From assembly GCA_964017235.1 (NCBI GenBank), contig OZ024936.1:31890040-31954039 (forward strand): DNA of 64,000 bases, written 5' to 3'. Under the pieces are notes generated by a model that saw only the letters and a program-made list of their open reading frames with translations, searched no databases and was not told where the DNA came from. Positions 11,975 to 22,505 of this stretch are shown piece by piece (the first letter of the stretch is position 1; every line of letters starts with the position of its first letter). Position numbers and translations under genes: made by a program. This stretch comes from Sabellastarte sp. h YS-2021. Taxonomy: Eukaryota > Annelida > Polychaeta > Sabellida > Sabellidae.

Positions 11975-13650
11975 ACAGTTTTCTTGACACAAATATTTTG
12001 AGAAGAAACAATGCCGGGAAGTATGTTTTTTGTGCATTTGCACGTCGGATCTTATCACTTTTATGGATGTCAGAATTATCTGTGATCTCATCCTGTCCCA
12101 TACCACACAGTAACACTGCTTTGCTGGTCATTGCCCGCACTCCATGAAAAACCATTGACATCTTCAAGACATGCTAAATTTTTCTCCACTTTCATAGTGC
12201 AACAAAAGGCAGCCATCCACTGTATTGGGGTCAGCTGGTCATAGGATACTCTTTCTTTAGTACTCCAGGGCCCATATTCACGAAAGGTCTTAGACTTAGC
12301 CAGGTCTTAGGCTTAAATCCAGTCTTAAAGTTAAGACTTTTGTCTCAGCTAAGTTTTGTCTTAAAACCGTATTCACAAAGGGTGACTTAGCTAAGTCCAA
12401 GATTATCAAATAACCACAGTGGTTTTCTGTGTCATGTGACCTTTCTTTTCTATTCAATCTATACTATTGGTGACATATATCCTTCATTTAATGCATTTTA
12501 TCTGAGGAAAAGTGCTGTTTTAAAATGGAAAACCTTGTTACCATTAATAAACTTCTAAAGACTGCTTTAGTGAGATGTTCTGTATTACAGCCATTTCGAA
12601 TTTTGAAGTGAAGAAAAGTTTATGGCGGCCATATTTAAGTCCGCTTTACAATATTTAAGCCCACTACTAACCAGTCTTAAAGTTGAGCCCTTGGCTAAGC
12701 CTAAGACCTGTCTTAAATTCTTTGTGAATACCACTAAACCTAAGACAAAAGTCTTAGCAGGTTTTGGGCAGAAACTTGAGACAAAAGTCTCAACTTTAAG
12801 CCTAAGCCCTGGCTAAGACTTTTCGTGAATACGGGCCCTGGTAAGTTCAAACTCATGGGGCCATTTTACTCTATTTTTTACCATGACTTGATCCCCCCCT
12901 GAAATTTTATATTATTTTCACTGCCTGATTGCAAAGCAGTAAGTTCTTTCAACCTTGCTCGACTTGGGCTTGTATGAAAAAGTCCTGTCTCAAGGCAGCA
13001 AGATTGGGTAACTGATCAATAGGGGAAGGATTGCACTCTTGGCTGGAACCCGTGACATGTGGTGTCTGAGTACTAGTTTTTTTGTTCCTAAAACATGGGT
13101 TTTTTATTTTCTCACTGTCACTTGTTTTCTTTACGGATGCAATTTCAATATTGTCAAGCCGTTTACTATAAGTACTTTGAGCTGCTGGAGAATTTGCTGA
13201 GCTATAAGGGTTGGGGCACCCCGATCCGAACCAATATCTTTGTGGGTAGAAGGTAAAACCTTCTCTGTGTCAATTTTTTATTATAAGTCCAAACATCTGT
13301 CTGATTCGAATCCGCCTCATTGTCTGACTGAGAAATCATGCCTGTACAATCAAGCTCACTATCCGAACCAGCCAGATCCAAATTATTTGACAAAATCTCT
13401 CCCAGACCCAATTGTTTTCCGAACATTTCTCTATCATCACACAATTGTCTATGTACCAGCATGTGTACTTGCCCCTGTTTGTTAGAGTGTAAACTGTACT
13501 GCTTTGCCTTTTTATCCGACATAAGTCGAGAAGAAGGGAAACACCAGTGACAAACTAAGAAAATATAAAAACTAAAACCAACGTAACTTAAAATCTGATG
13601 CAGCACTACTATTTAGCATCAAGTGATGTTACCCCTTTGCTGCCAATCAT
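11975..13650 (-). pseudogene. Decayed retroelement gag-like ORF, split by a MITE
   Basis: Read on the minus strand, the high half encodes an acidic Ser/Asp/Gln-rich region (SQSDNEADSNQTDVW near 13325). After frameshifts it continues with LPNLAALRQDFF near 13005, then RLKELTALQSGS and VMVKNRVKWPHEFELT ending at 12840. The low half resumes with STKERVSYDQLTPIQWMAAF at 12264 and continues with GFSWSA and SDKIRRANAQK to about 11976. From memory of such sequences, this series (LKEL, VKNRVKWPHE, KERVSYDQL, QWMAGF, IRRANAQ) belongs to gag-like ORFs of retroelements common in molluscs and other marine invertebrates; the class is not settled. No Cys-rich knuckle or RT follows. At least two frameshifts plus the insertion make it dead. 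An ordinary nuclear gene fragment is a less likely alternative. Confidence 0.55.
12265..12841. mobile_element. Long-inverted-repeat MITE, copy B, inserted in a gag-like ORF
   Basis: The ends are CCAGGGCCCATATTCACGAAA and TTTCGTGAATACGGGCCCTGG, with long arms made of CTTAGACTTAG/TTAAGAC words. The core (AATAACCACAGTGG...CATGTGACCTTT, TTATGGCGGCCATATTTAAG) is shared with copy A in the same orientation. It interrupts the gag-like ORF: the reading frame ends at 12840 and resumes at 12264, in phase if one short target copy is counted once. No coding capacity. Confidence 0.85.
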
Positions 13651-13757
13651 AAATATGGCAGAATGAAGGGTACTTCTTGAGGTCAAAAATTAGGCAATGC
13701 AAACACATTTTACAAAACAGCATGGTCAGACATACTAAAACCAGATCCGAAATTATC

Positions 13758-13850
13758 AAGTTACAACTTGTACAGTCTATCTTGTACGAGTTGCAACTTG
13801 TACAGGTTTTTGTACGAGTTACAACTTGTACAGAATCTCAACTTGTATAT
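13758..13850. repeat. Short tandem palindromic repeat
   Basis: The words ACAACTTGTACAG and TTGTACGAGTT alternate about three times. Because TTGTAC and GTACAA are complementary, the block is also self-complementary and can fold. Confidence 0.75.
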
Positions 13851-15296
13851 CACATTTTTAGGGCTAAACTAAAGCTGAATTTAGGCTCAACTGTTAAACA
13901 GAAACTTATGCAATGCATCATGAGTTATAATCTTTTCCAAACCCAAAATAACCTTGACTTTTTGATGTTTCAAAATAATACGGGGATATTACTGTTAGGT
14001 CCTGTACATAGATGTGTCAGCACATTTATCTCATTGTTCAACATACATTAAAACCAAACATCAACAGCAAAGGTATGAGATTCCCGGAATATAGGATGTT
14101 TTATATACATAGTAATTATGAAACATGGCAGGTTTCAATCATTGGTTCTACCATTTTTCTTAAACAGAGATATTTATAACATTATATGACAAAGATTCAA
14201 AATTGCTTCAGCTGAACAAAATAATATATGGTTGCCTTGATGTTTGTGAACCAGGAAGCTACCATATCCACATGTTACATACAACCTGATGTAGATAAAC
14301 ATAATCACTTGGTTCTCACTTCTATTGTAATGGGTTTTAATCCACCTCATGGCATCCTATAGAAAACTACTCCTGGTATAGCCTCAGCTGTAGCCAGCAC
14401 GGCCCAATGGAGGGCCTGGTGTAGCTGTTTCATTAAACCTAGGGGCTAACATACAGTAACCTTTGACCTCTCCTCAGCCACCGATACCACTGGTCACGAT
14501 TCATTTGCCTGGGGGTTTGAATTGTGGGGTCACATCGATCTTGGTGGCCACTGATAGAGTACCAGAACAGAATTTTAGATAGTTGATCGTGAATTAAATC
14601 CTTATTTGAATGCTTTTGAACTTATCACAGCTTGACACATATGTGGAAGCTACCTCTTCAATCAGTATCTGGACCCTTGAGCTTTTCCCATCTCGTGGGA
14701 TGTCTGCCCTGGAAACAGGATTGATATGGATACTGTGGCATAGGGATATAAGGCAGGGCCCAGACTGACACTATAACTGTCTAGTGAAAGATGACTGGGA
14801 TTTTTAGACACAGATTAAATCAAGAGGCAAAACAATATTGGTGATCACAAGTAATATGTGACAATACTAACATCAACGCATTATTGCTTATCAAAAACTT
14901 AATATGTTAACCTTCCAGATATTTTTATATTTAACCTCTTTTGAGGTAATTGTATAGTTATAGTTGTTTCTTGCTCCGAAGTAAAGGCGGTTAAAATCAT
15001 GTACTGAAATTTGAAAATGTATTTCTTTTACTAACTTGTACATAAACATTCCTAAATATAACCTTTGACCATTCTTTGACCTTCTGATCTGACCTTTTAA
15101 CACGTACATTACAAACAAATAGAAGACTGAAAATTGTGTTTAACTGTCTTTGCTATAAAGAGGAAGGTTCTTCATGAAACTGTTAAAAGTAATGTAAAAC
15201 ACACCTTTTACTTTCATATCTGGGGCATAGCTCATATGTAAGCCAGTGCGCCCAGGCATGCCATTTTGTTATTAGAATGATTTATGACATAAACAC
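13851..15296. other. Intergenic, no gene seen
   Basis: No gene recognised. A DR1-like direct repeat on the minus strand (AGGTCA-A-AGGTTA) lies at 14457-14469. Several TGACCTT hexamers lie near 15060-15100. Confidence 0.45.
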
Positions 15297-15752
15297 TAAA
15301 GAGGTTTAGTGTTACGTTTTTGGCTATTAAAACGTAAACACAAACTTATTTACGTCAGCAGTAGATGTGTATCAGGTGATATTTAGCGTTTTAGGGGTTC
15401 ATTACGTTATGTTTTATACGTAAAGAGTGACTTCCTTACGTTCACTCACCCCTATCTATTTTATTTAAAAACTACATGTTACAAATAAATATACCACAGC
15501 CACATATGTAGATAAATATGTACACCACATTTTGGTTAAGTGTTAGTTCGCTATATTTTGCCATGTAAATACCAGAGGCATATTTACAAAGCATGCTTCT
15601 TTTGTTGTTCACCAAAGAAACAACGTGGGCCTGCATTCCTTCATATGGACGTATTGCTAAACCCTAAAATGACAAACGCATCCACTTAACGTATCTCTTA
15701 CGGAAATTATTTTACGTTAGGTGGCTGTCAAACGCATCACTAAACCTCTCTA
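15297..15752 (-). mobile_element. 460-bp TA-flanked MITE, copy 1
   Basis: The terminal repeat begins TAAAGAGGTTTAGTGTTACG and the other end is CACTAAACCTCTCTA. The inside (TTACGTCAGCAGTAGATGTG, CAGGTGATATTTAGCG, ACGTTCACTCACCCCTATCT) is the reverse complement of the copies at 27.3 and 37.5 kb, hence the strand. TA at each outer end fits a Tc1/mariner-type target. No ORF. Confidence 0.85.
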
Positions 15753-16170
15753 ATACCCCACCCCCTAACTTATATTGCATATATATGCATGTTAGAGTAA
15801 GAAATCTAAAATTCGCCAGGAATCTAAAATTCGCCACCTCTAAAACCTTAGTTAATTTTATGAAGAAAATGATGTTTTGTCTTAAAATTGGTATTTTTCA
15901 GTTCAAGAAGCCTTAATTTACTATACCTTCAACAAATCTCACCTCAATTAATTTATTTTCTTAGTATTTCAACATGTGGCGAATTTCAGATAAGTGGCGA
16001 ATTTTAGATTTCTTACCACTACACTAAAATCAGGACATACCATATAAAATTTCTAGCTTCTCCTCTGTGTCTGTACAGTCATATATTTGATTTTAATGCA
16101 TGGAAAATTCCACATGTACTCTCAGAGAGTTGGCGGTGAAGTGATCATTTACTAAATTCTTAGCCATCTG

Positions 16171-16748
16171 GCCCTGCATTCACAAAGATCTTTATTCTTG
16201 GAATTCTACTTTTTCTTGGAATTTTTTTATACGAATTGTGTTTTATTTTTCTCAGCAAAAGAATTATCTTATTCTTATAAAAGTTTTATTCTAGGAATCA
16301 CTCTTATTCTGATTTGTGCCTTTTCTTAGAATTTCTAAGAAAAAAGAATTTATCATTCACAAAAAGCTTATTATCAGAATATTCTAAGAATATAATTTAA
16401 ATTTAAGGCTGGTACATAGCGTGCTTAAGTTAAGAAAATAGCTAATTTGATGATAATAGTGCAGCAACTGATTCTAAAAACAAGATCTATACCTGAGTAT
16501 TACATACTTAGTTTTTCGTTGTATATGCTATTGTGAACTACAGCCTCTGTATATATATAGCCTGGAGGCTGTAGTTCTAACCTGTGCATGTTTCTACATA
16601 CATTTATTCTTAGAATTATTCTGATCTAAGAATTGTTTTGTAAATAAACTTTTGCTGGAATTCTAAGAAAATTCTTAGCTTAGAATTCCCTTAGACTTTA
16701 CTGGAATTCTAAGGAAAAAATCTAAGATTCGTTTTGTGAATACAGGCT
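16171..16748. mobile_element. Long-inverted-repeat MITE immediately upstream of the GT61 gene
   Basis: The left end reads GCCCTGCATTCACAAAGATC and the right end GATTCGTTTTGTGAATACAG. The arms are built of repeated TTCTTAGAATT/TTCTTGGAATT words in opposite orientation over about 120 bp each. The terminal logic (GGCCC-NNATTCAC-AAA) resembles the elements at 10.8 and 12.3 kb, but the internal words differ, so it may be a sister family. It stops about 135 bp before the GT61 start codon. Confidence 0.75.
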
Positions 16749-16861
16749 CAGAACTCAGATGTAGCTCATTTGATGTTAATGACTTGTTCCTTATTAAAAA
16801 TAAATCCAAAATTTAAATATAAAAAGCACGATTTGTAAGATATCTAGTGATTTTCTTGTCT

Positions 16862-16874
16862 TTATTTCTTTCAG
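16862..16874 (+). promoter_or_regulatory. Probable 3' splice site upstream of GT61 ATG
   Basis: A pyrimidine tract TTATTTCTTTCAG ends 8 bases before the ATG at 16883. This suggests that the coding exon is preceded by an untranslated 5' exon lying upstream, possibly beyond the MITE. The GTG at 16847 in the same frame lies across this acceptor and is not a plausible start. Confidence 0.6.
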
Positions 16875-16882
16875 AAATCAAA

Positions 16883-18730
16883 ATGGCAGTCACATACAGG
16901 AACTTGAAATATATGACCATATTTCAAATACTCCTAGTGCTGGACACTATCTTGATATTTGGCTTCTTTTTCCTTTATATATACAAGACAGTGATCACAT
17001 TCAGAGAAATACCAAGTGTGGATTATTTTACTAATTCCCCATTCTTCAAAAACAATAATGAAAACGTCTTATACTGGGAAGAGCAGACAATGTATGGTAA
17101 GAATATTGTCAAAAGAATGTCTCAACAAGGAAACAAAGCCGAGTCTACAGAACAAGATGCCAGAGGGTGTGCTGATGAACAACACTATGGAATAAAAAAT
17201 ATGAAAGAGCCAAAGAAGTTTCAAGAAATACTAAAGTATACATGGGTAGCCACTAAAGGTAATGATATTCACAGTAAACTCGATGAGTTTGGGGAGTTTC
17301 TAACTTCCACAAGACAGAATGCAAGTGCTCAGAAATCTATGAATTTTAAAGCCTTTGCAAAATACACTGAACTGTACGAAGGAGACTCTGTGTTCTTCCA
17401 AAAGGTCCATTCCTTAAGGAACGCCAGGCTATATTTTCTTCCATGGACGCATACCATAAAGGAATGGCTCTGCATGGACTTCACTGCTAAACAGAATATT
17501 GTCAATCAATTTCTGCCTGTAAAAGAGTATCACCCCACCTTTTTATCACATCATTTTATGGCAAAACTTGGAAATGATATGAACAGAAGCAGCTCAATAA
17601 TTCCTGAAGCTGTCCCATTAAGAGCTAAAGCTGGTACACTCAAAAAGAAAGTCAATACATTCTTCTTTGGCTATCATGGTATGACACCACACAAACCCAA
17701 GTTCTATGCCCCTCTGGCTTTATCAGGGGGGTGGAATCTCACGAAAGACTGTATTCTACAAAAATGTAACAGATTACCAGATATGTTAACCTATTTGATA
17801 GTTCTGGAAGCGGATAAGTACAGGATAAGTGTTGGGACATATGGTAGGATACATATTCCAGATACAGAGCAAAGGATTGTAATGTCTTGTTGTTATTCAA
17901 AGCACACAAGGCTGTATTCCCAGAACAATAAGTATGTTTTTGTGAATGCACTGTTTGATATGACGCAGAATTGGGTAAAAGAAATTTATCATGGGTTAGC
18001 AGAATCATTGACAAAATTAGCTTTATTTGCTCCATTCCTCAGACAAAATCCAGACATACATCTGCACTTTACACCCAATAAATATTCCAAAGCCCTCATT
18101 GAAATAGTGACAGATATGTTGAATCTTAAGAACCCCATTTTGATGTATGAATTTGAACGAGTTGAGGCAAACACTGTGTATGTCCCACCAGGCATGCACT
18201 GTTTAAGAGGAGGAGACTTGATGAGTGTGCAATTGACCTCATACTTCTTTAGACAATGGACTGAAAATAGTTTCAAAGGAAATACCACACAGAATGTAGT
18301 GATTATTCTGAAAAGATCAAAAAGACACCTTATAAATTATGATGATATATATAGGATGGTTGAATCTGAGGTAAAACAAACTGATGGTGTACTTCGGTTG
18401 TATGAGTTTTATGACAAGAACCTCCCTCCAGTAGATGTGGTGGCTCAGCTGTTTTACAGGGCTAAAGCTATAATAGGAGTCCATGGGGCAGGCCTTACAA
18501 ACATGATCTTTGCCAGACCTGGGACTCATCTTTTGGAAATCCTGTGCCCTTCAAAGAGTCCAGTGTATAAAGAAATGGCATATAAACTAGGACTGTTCCA
18601 TTATGCTTCTCTATCTTTAAGAGGAAGTAGTTGTTTTTCTAAAGGGCCTTTGGCAAATGTTACTGAAATACAGGATATGCTGTCTGTTGTTTTTGAGAAA
18701 ATTAAAAAGCTTAATAAAAAAGTACTTTAA
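16883..18730 (+). CDS. Glycosyltransferase family 61 (EOGT/POMGNT2-like), type II membrane protein
   Basis: An intact single-exon frame of 615 residues. The start was chosen at the ATG with A at -3 (ATCAAAATGG), just after a splice acceptor. A short cytoplasmic stretch is followed by one hydrophobic segment (about residues 12-34, LLVLDTILIFGFFFLYIY), the usual Golgi/ER type II anchor. The lumenal part ends in the GT61/DUF563 signature: AQLFYRAKAIIGVHGAGLTN around 522-541, then ARPGTHLLEI. Upstream, RGGDLMSVQL and VIILKRSKR are typical of the nucleotide-sugar fold. Animal GT61 enzymes add GlcNAc to protein-linked sugars (EOGT on EGF repeats, POMGNT2 on O-mannose). The acceptor and the exact subfamily cannot be told from sequence alone, and this protein is longer and quite divergent. 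No stops or frameshifts. A MITE ends about 135 bp upstream. Confidence 0.88.
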   Translation: MAVTYRNLKYMTIFQILLVLDTILIFGFFFLYIYKTVITFREIPSVDYFTNSPFFKNNNENVLYWEEQTMYGKNIVKRMSQQGNKAESTEQDARGCADEQHYGIKNMKEPKKFQEILKYTWVATKGNDIHSKLDEFGEFLTSTRQNASAQKSMNFKAFAKYTELYEGDSVFFQKVHSLRNARLYFLPWTHTIKEWLCMDFTAKQNIVNQFLPVKEYHPTFLSHHFMAKLGNDMNRSSSIIPEAVPLRAKAGTLKKKVNTFFFGYHGMTPHKPKFYAPLALSGGWNLTKDCILQKCNRLPDMLTYLIVLEADKYRISVGTYGRIHIPDTEQRIVMSCCYSKHTRLYSQNNKYVFVNALFDMTQNWVKEIYHGLAESLTKLALFAPFLRQNPDIHLHFTPNKYSKALIEIVTDMLNLKNPILMYEFERVEANTVYVPPGMHCLRGGDLMSVQLTSYFFRQWTENSFKGNTTQNVVIILKRSKRHLINYDDIYRMVESEVKQTDGVLRLYEFYDKNLPPVDVVAQLFYRAKAIIGVHGAGLTNMIFARPGTHLLEILCPSKSPVYKEMAYKLGLFHYASLSLRGSSCFSKGPLANVTEIQDMLSVVFEKIKKLNKKVL

Positions 18731-19394
18731 TCTTATAAAATATTTTATATATCTTAGTTATAATATGTCATGAACACTCTGTGATATCCTGATGCGCAAA
18801 AATTAAAACGTTTTAATCGCTTTGTGAAAGGTCTGAGGACTATTGGGCAGGAAGAGGATGAATTAAAATGTTATTATTACTTTTTCTAAATTTCTGTTAC
18901 AGAAACTAATATGTAAAATTTAACACTTAATAGCATATATAAATCACGGTAGAGAATACAGTTCACATTATATTTGTATCTGTTTCTATGTCATTTTTGT
19001 ATAACAACAGACAGACTTTTCCTATTCTTATTATATATGTATATATATTATTTATTATAGTCACGTGCAAATACAAATTTACAGTAACTGTAATTGAAAA
19101 TATCAATGTTTGCCAAGCACCATAGGGCTTATAAGTGACTTAAAACATATAATTACTAAGTACCGATGTATGTGCTTTTCATTCAGATATCTATACAAAA
19201 AGATAAACATAAAAATAAAAGAATTCAAGCACCAGTTGATTTGGTTGCACTGGAATAATTACATTAAACAGATTGATAGTTTTCCAATTTAACTGCAAGA
19301 TAACACTATTTGTTGATTATATTCTGTCTTATATCCCAACTGTTATGCAGGTAACTAATCAATGATTTTTCAAAATGTAACACAATGATTGTTA
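18731..19394. other. 3' flank of GT61, no further gene seen
   Basis: AT-rich DNA downstream of the stop codon, with ATTAAA-type candidate polyadenylation signals near 18800 and 18860. Which of them is used cannot be judged. No other coding frame is convincing. Confidence 0.5.
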
Positions 19395-21235
19395 ATTTTC
19401 TACATCAGAGAGATTATCAAAATTTTGTATTTCCAATTTAACATTGTTATACAACACCTCTCTTGGCTCAATATAAGCAATGCAATTGCATAAAATTGAA
19501 CCTCATCTTCAACAGCATTACTGTTATAAATAAGACATGTTAGGTCTTCTATATTTAGTTTTCTATACAATTTTGTGACTGGATCCTTTATCAAGTGAAA
19601 TCTGACAGTTTCTATTCGCAGTGATAGGACTCCGTTTCTAAATTGGGCCAAAAGTGACCTTTTATATCGCGAAAAAAAATTTAAAGATAGCTTTCAGTCT
19701 TAAAGTTACATTTAAATGTCTTGTACAAACAGAGTTTTGATTTTTGTTCAACTTCTTCTTTCCACTCCTTCTCTGCTATCTGATATAGTTTTACTTGTAC
19801 ATCTTTTATATTATGACACATAACTGCTGGTATTTAGAATGTCACATGCTTCCTTTAAAGTTTTTGACCAACTTGATTTGGAACTGTTAAGGTCACATGG
19901 AAATACAAGTTTTGGGAGTCTGTTTGATTCCATTGTAATAAGCCTATTCTACAGTCTGAACATACACAAATATCTTCTGTTTTGACAAGATAACCACCCC
20001 TTATCCCCCATCCCCAGCAACAGGTGTGAAACCATGTACACCCATAAAATACCGAATAGCCTTATTTTGAACCACATAACATTCATTTGCCTTTTTATGA
20101 CCCCAGACTGGTGAACAGTAATTTAAAATTGACAATATTTGTGTGTTATAAAGGGTTGAATAAGTTTTATATCTCACATCTTTTAGATGCTTTATTTTAG
20201 ATATTACTGACCCCAATGCCATGGATCCCGAGTCTGCTAAAGATCTTATACAATCATTGAAATTCAAATGTTGATCCAGTAATAGTCCTAAATATTTATA
20301 TGTATTAGTAACAGTAGATTTATGTTACAAAAGCTAAATTTAAATTCTGATTGTTTTTCCTGAAATTTCTAAAATGCATTATTTTTTATTTTTCAATATT
20401 TTTTTTCAACTTCCATTTATGACACCATTGTTGTGCAACATCTAGGAGCATTTGTAGACCCTCCTCATTTTCTGCCAATAAAACCAAATTGTCTGCATAA
20501 AGTAATGAGGATATATATTAATACCAATTCCTTTTTCTTTGAGTCTTATTGCCTAATCATTAATGTAAATGCAAAACAATGCGAGTGACAAAGTGTCACC
20601 ATGTTTTACACCTGATGTTACTAGGAACACATTTGTAAAGTAATTATTCACATGCACACAAGATGTAGTACTGTTTTCAATCATTGTATTGCCCTATATA
20701 TTTTACCAGTAATACCATAAGTGAGTAAGCAGTACATTAGTAAATCTCTGTCAACCCAGTCAAACGCTTTCTCCAAGTCAATAAAAGAGGCAAATACTGT
20801 TTTTGATTGTACAAGTTGATTCTCTATTATAGTTGTAAGTGTAAAAATGTGATCCTAACAAGATTGACCAGAATGAAAACCATTTTGTTCATCAACAAGC
20901 ATATATGTTATGTTACAATACAGCTGTATTCTGTTATTTATTATAGATGAGTATACTTTTGCTACACATGACAAAACTGATGCCACTGTTGTTGAGTGGA
21001 GTATATGGATCTTTTTGTGCATTCTTCAGGATAGGGGTAGTAATTGACTTTAACCAAATGGTGTTGACTAAACTGCTGTCAAAGCATTTTTGAAAAAACA
21101 TTTAAAAGTAGTGAAGTAATTGACTTATTCTTTATAACTTCATTTGGCATTTTACCCCATCCCATAGATTTCTTAGTTAATTATAAGTATAGTTGATAAT
21201 TAAGTATTTTGAGCAATTATCTGGTAAAAGACCAG
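19395..21235 (-). mobile_element. Decayed LINE: reverse transcriptase and C-terminal region
   Basis: Read on the minus strand from 21.2 kb down, the RT blocks appear in order. First is a MPNEV-like start near 21160, then LVDEQNGFHSGQSC near 20885. ASFIDLEKAFDWVDRDLL follows near 20790 and GDTLS-ALFCIYIND near 20610. LLYADNLVLLAENEEGLQ near 20500 is the YADD box altered to YADN. After TYKYLGLLLDQHLNF near 20300 come ILNYCSPVWGHKK near 20130, SLLAQFRNGVLSLRIET near 19640 and the remains of an EDE-F zinc-like end near 19520. Stops and frameshifts throughout. The endonuclease is absent (5' truncated). Clade not assigned; the C-terminal region argues against L1. Confidence 0.85.
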
Positions 21236-22019
21236 AAAAAATGTTGATTTAGAGTAATTTTTAACAATGGGCCCATTACAAAGATTTATTACCTTGTAAT
21301 TTTAATGATTTTAAAATGTCTCACACTTGGACTGTTACATGACAAGTATTTACAAAATATACAAGCTCAAAATCAGCTCAAAATTAACGTCAGTGGAATT
21401 ATCTTCAGTCCATTTATTATCTTTTTAAATGGCACTGCACAGGTTCTCACATGACATTAGTACTATATATTATCATAAACTCTTAGAGATATTTACCTTT
21501 ACCTGTGAGGGTGAGAGATTAAACTCAATCATAGAATTACATTAGTACACTGGCTTACAAAACTGCAGTATTATTTTCCTCTGCTACTAGATCTACCTGG
21601 TGCAATTTGACTTTTTAAGTGCGAGCTCTCTCCAAGACTTTTACTTTTAGAGATCAAATTTTTGGTTTCACTTATGCACGACTCAAAAGCACTACTCTAG
21701 TGCACTGCTCGCGGTTCTGATTACTTTGGAACTTGTGCATGTAGACTGAAACAAATTTTGGCCTTTTTTTAGCTTTAACACCAAATATATTCTATGCTGC
21801 AATACCTTGTAATATCTTAATGTACAGACTGCCTTGGGCATTCCTTTATATGTTACCTAATGACCATGGCCTTGATGTAGTCTCTTCATTATGCACTTGG
21901 TGGCCAAGTGGTTTGTAAGTTTAATTTCTAAATCATTGTTCCACTTAAGTTCAGGGCTGAGATTTGAACTAATACCTCTGGTGGTGTGTGATGAGTGTCT
22001 TATCATTGTTTACGTAAAA
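21236..22019. other. Intergenic, weak SINE-like tail
   Basis: No gene. The segment near 21685-21760 (AGTGCACTGCTCGCGGTTCT and the TTTTGGCC that follows) resembles the tail of the 5S-like repeats at 31.7 kb and may be a worn fragment. Confidence 0.35.
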
Positions 22020-22505
22020 GGAGTTGTTTTGCCATTGCTTAATTTACACAGAGTGCCCTGTCACCACTGAAGTCACATGGGTTGTCCTATCAAACATTAA
22101 TTTGCAAGGAATGTTTTAGAGTAACTTAATTCACGGGGAATGCCTTATCCTTATTTCCTTTACATGACTATCTTATCATCACTTAATTCATAGGGAGTGT
22201 CTTATCATTACTAAATTTAAAAGGAGTATCTTACCATCATTTGATTTACAAGGTGAGTCTTACCATTACATTATTTACAGAGAGTGTCTTGTCATTACTT
22301 AATTTTCAGAGAGTGTTTTTCAGTTTTTTAATTCACAGTGTCTTATCATTATTTAGTTTACAGGGAGTGTCTTACTATCACTTAATTTACAAGGAGTAGC
22401 TTATTAGCCAGTAGCTTATTAATACAGAGTCTCCTCATTACGTTATTTGCAGAATTACTTAATTTAAATGGAATGTCTTATCATTACTTAATTTATGGAA
22501 ACTGC
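22020..22505. repeat. Degenerate minisatellite, unit about 33 bp
   Basis: Roughly a dozen imperfect copies of a unit close to GAGTGTCTTATCATTACTTA followed by ATTTACAGG. The clearest lie between 22190 and 22400. Unit length drifts from about 28 to 40 bp, so the array is old. Confidence 0.85.

Noticed and set aside
13202..13606. A 134-residue host protein on the minus strand
   Set aside because: It is only the first part of a frameshifted gag-like ORF that continues past 12840 and beyond the MITE.
16847..16882. GTG start adding 12 residues to the GT61 protein
   Set aside because: The codon is GTG and the stretch crosses a TTTCTTTCAG splice acceptor; the ATG at 16883 has a good context.
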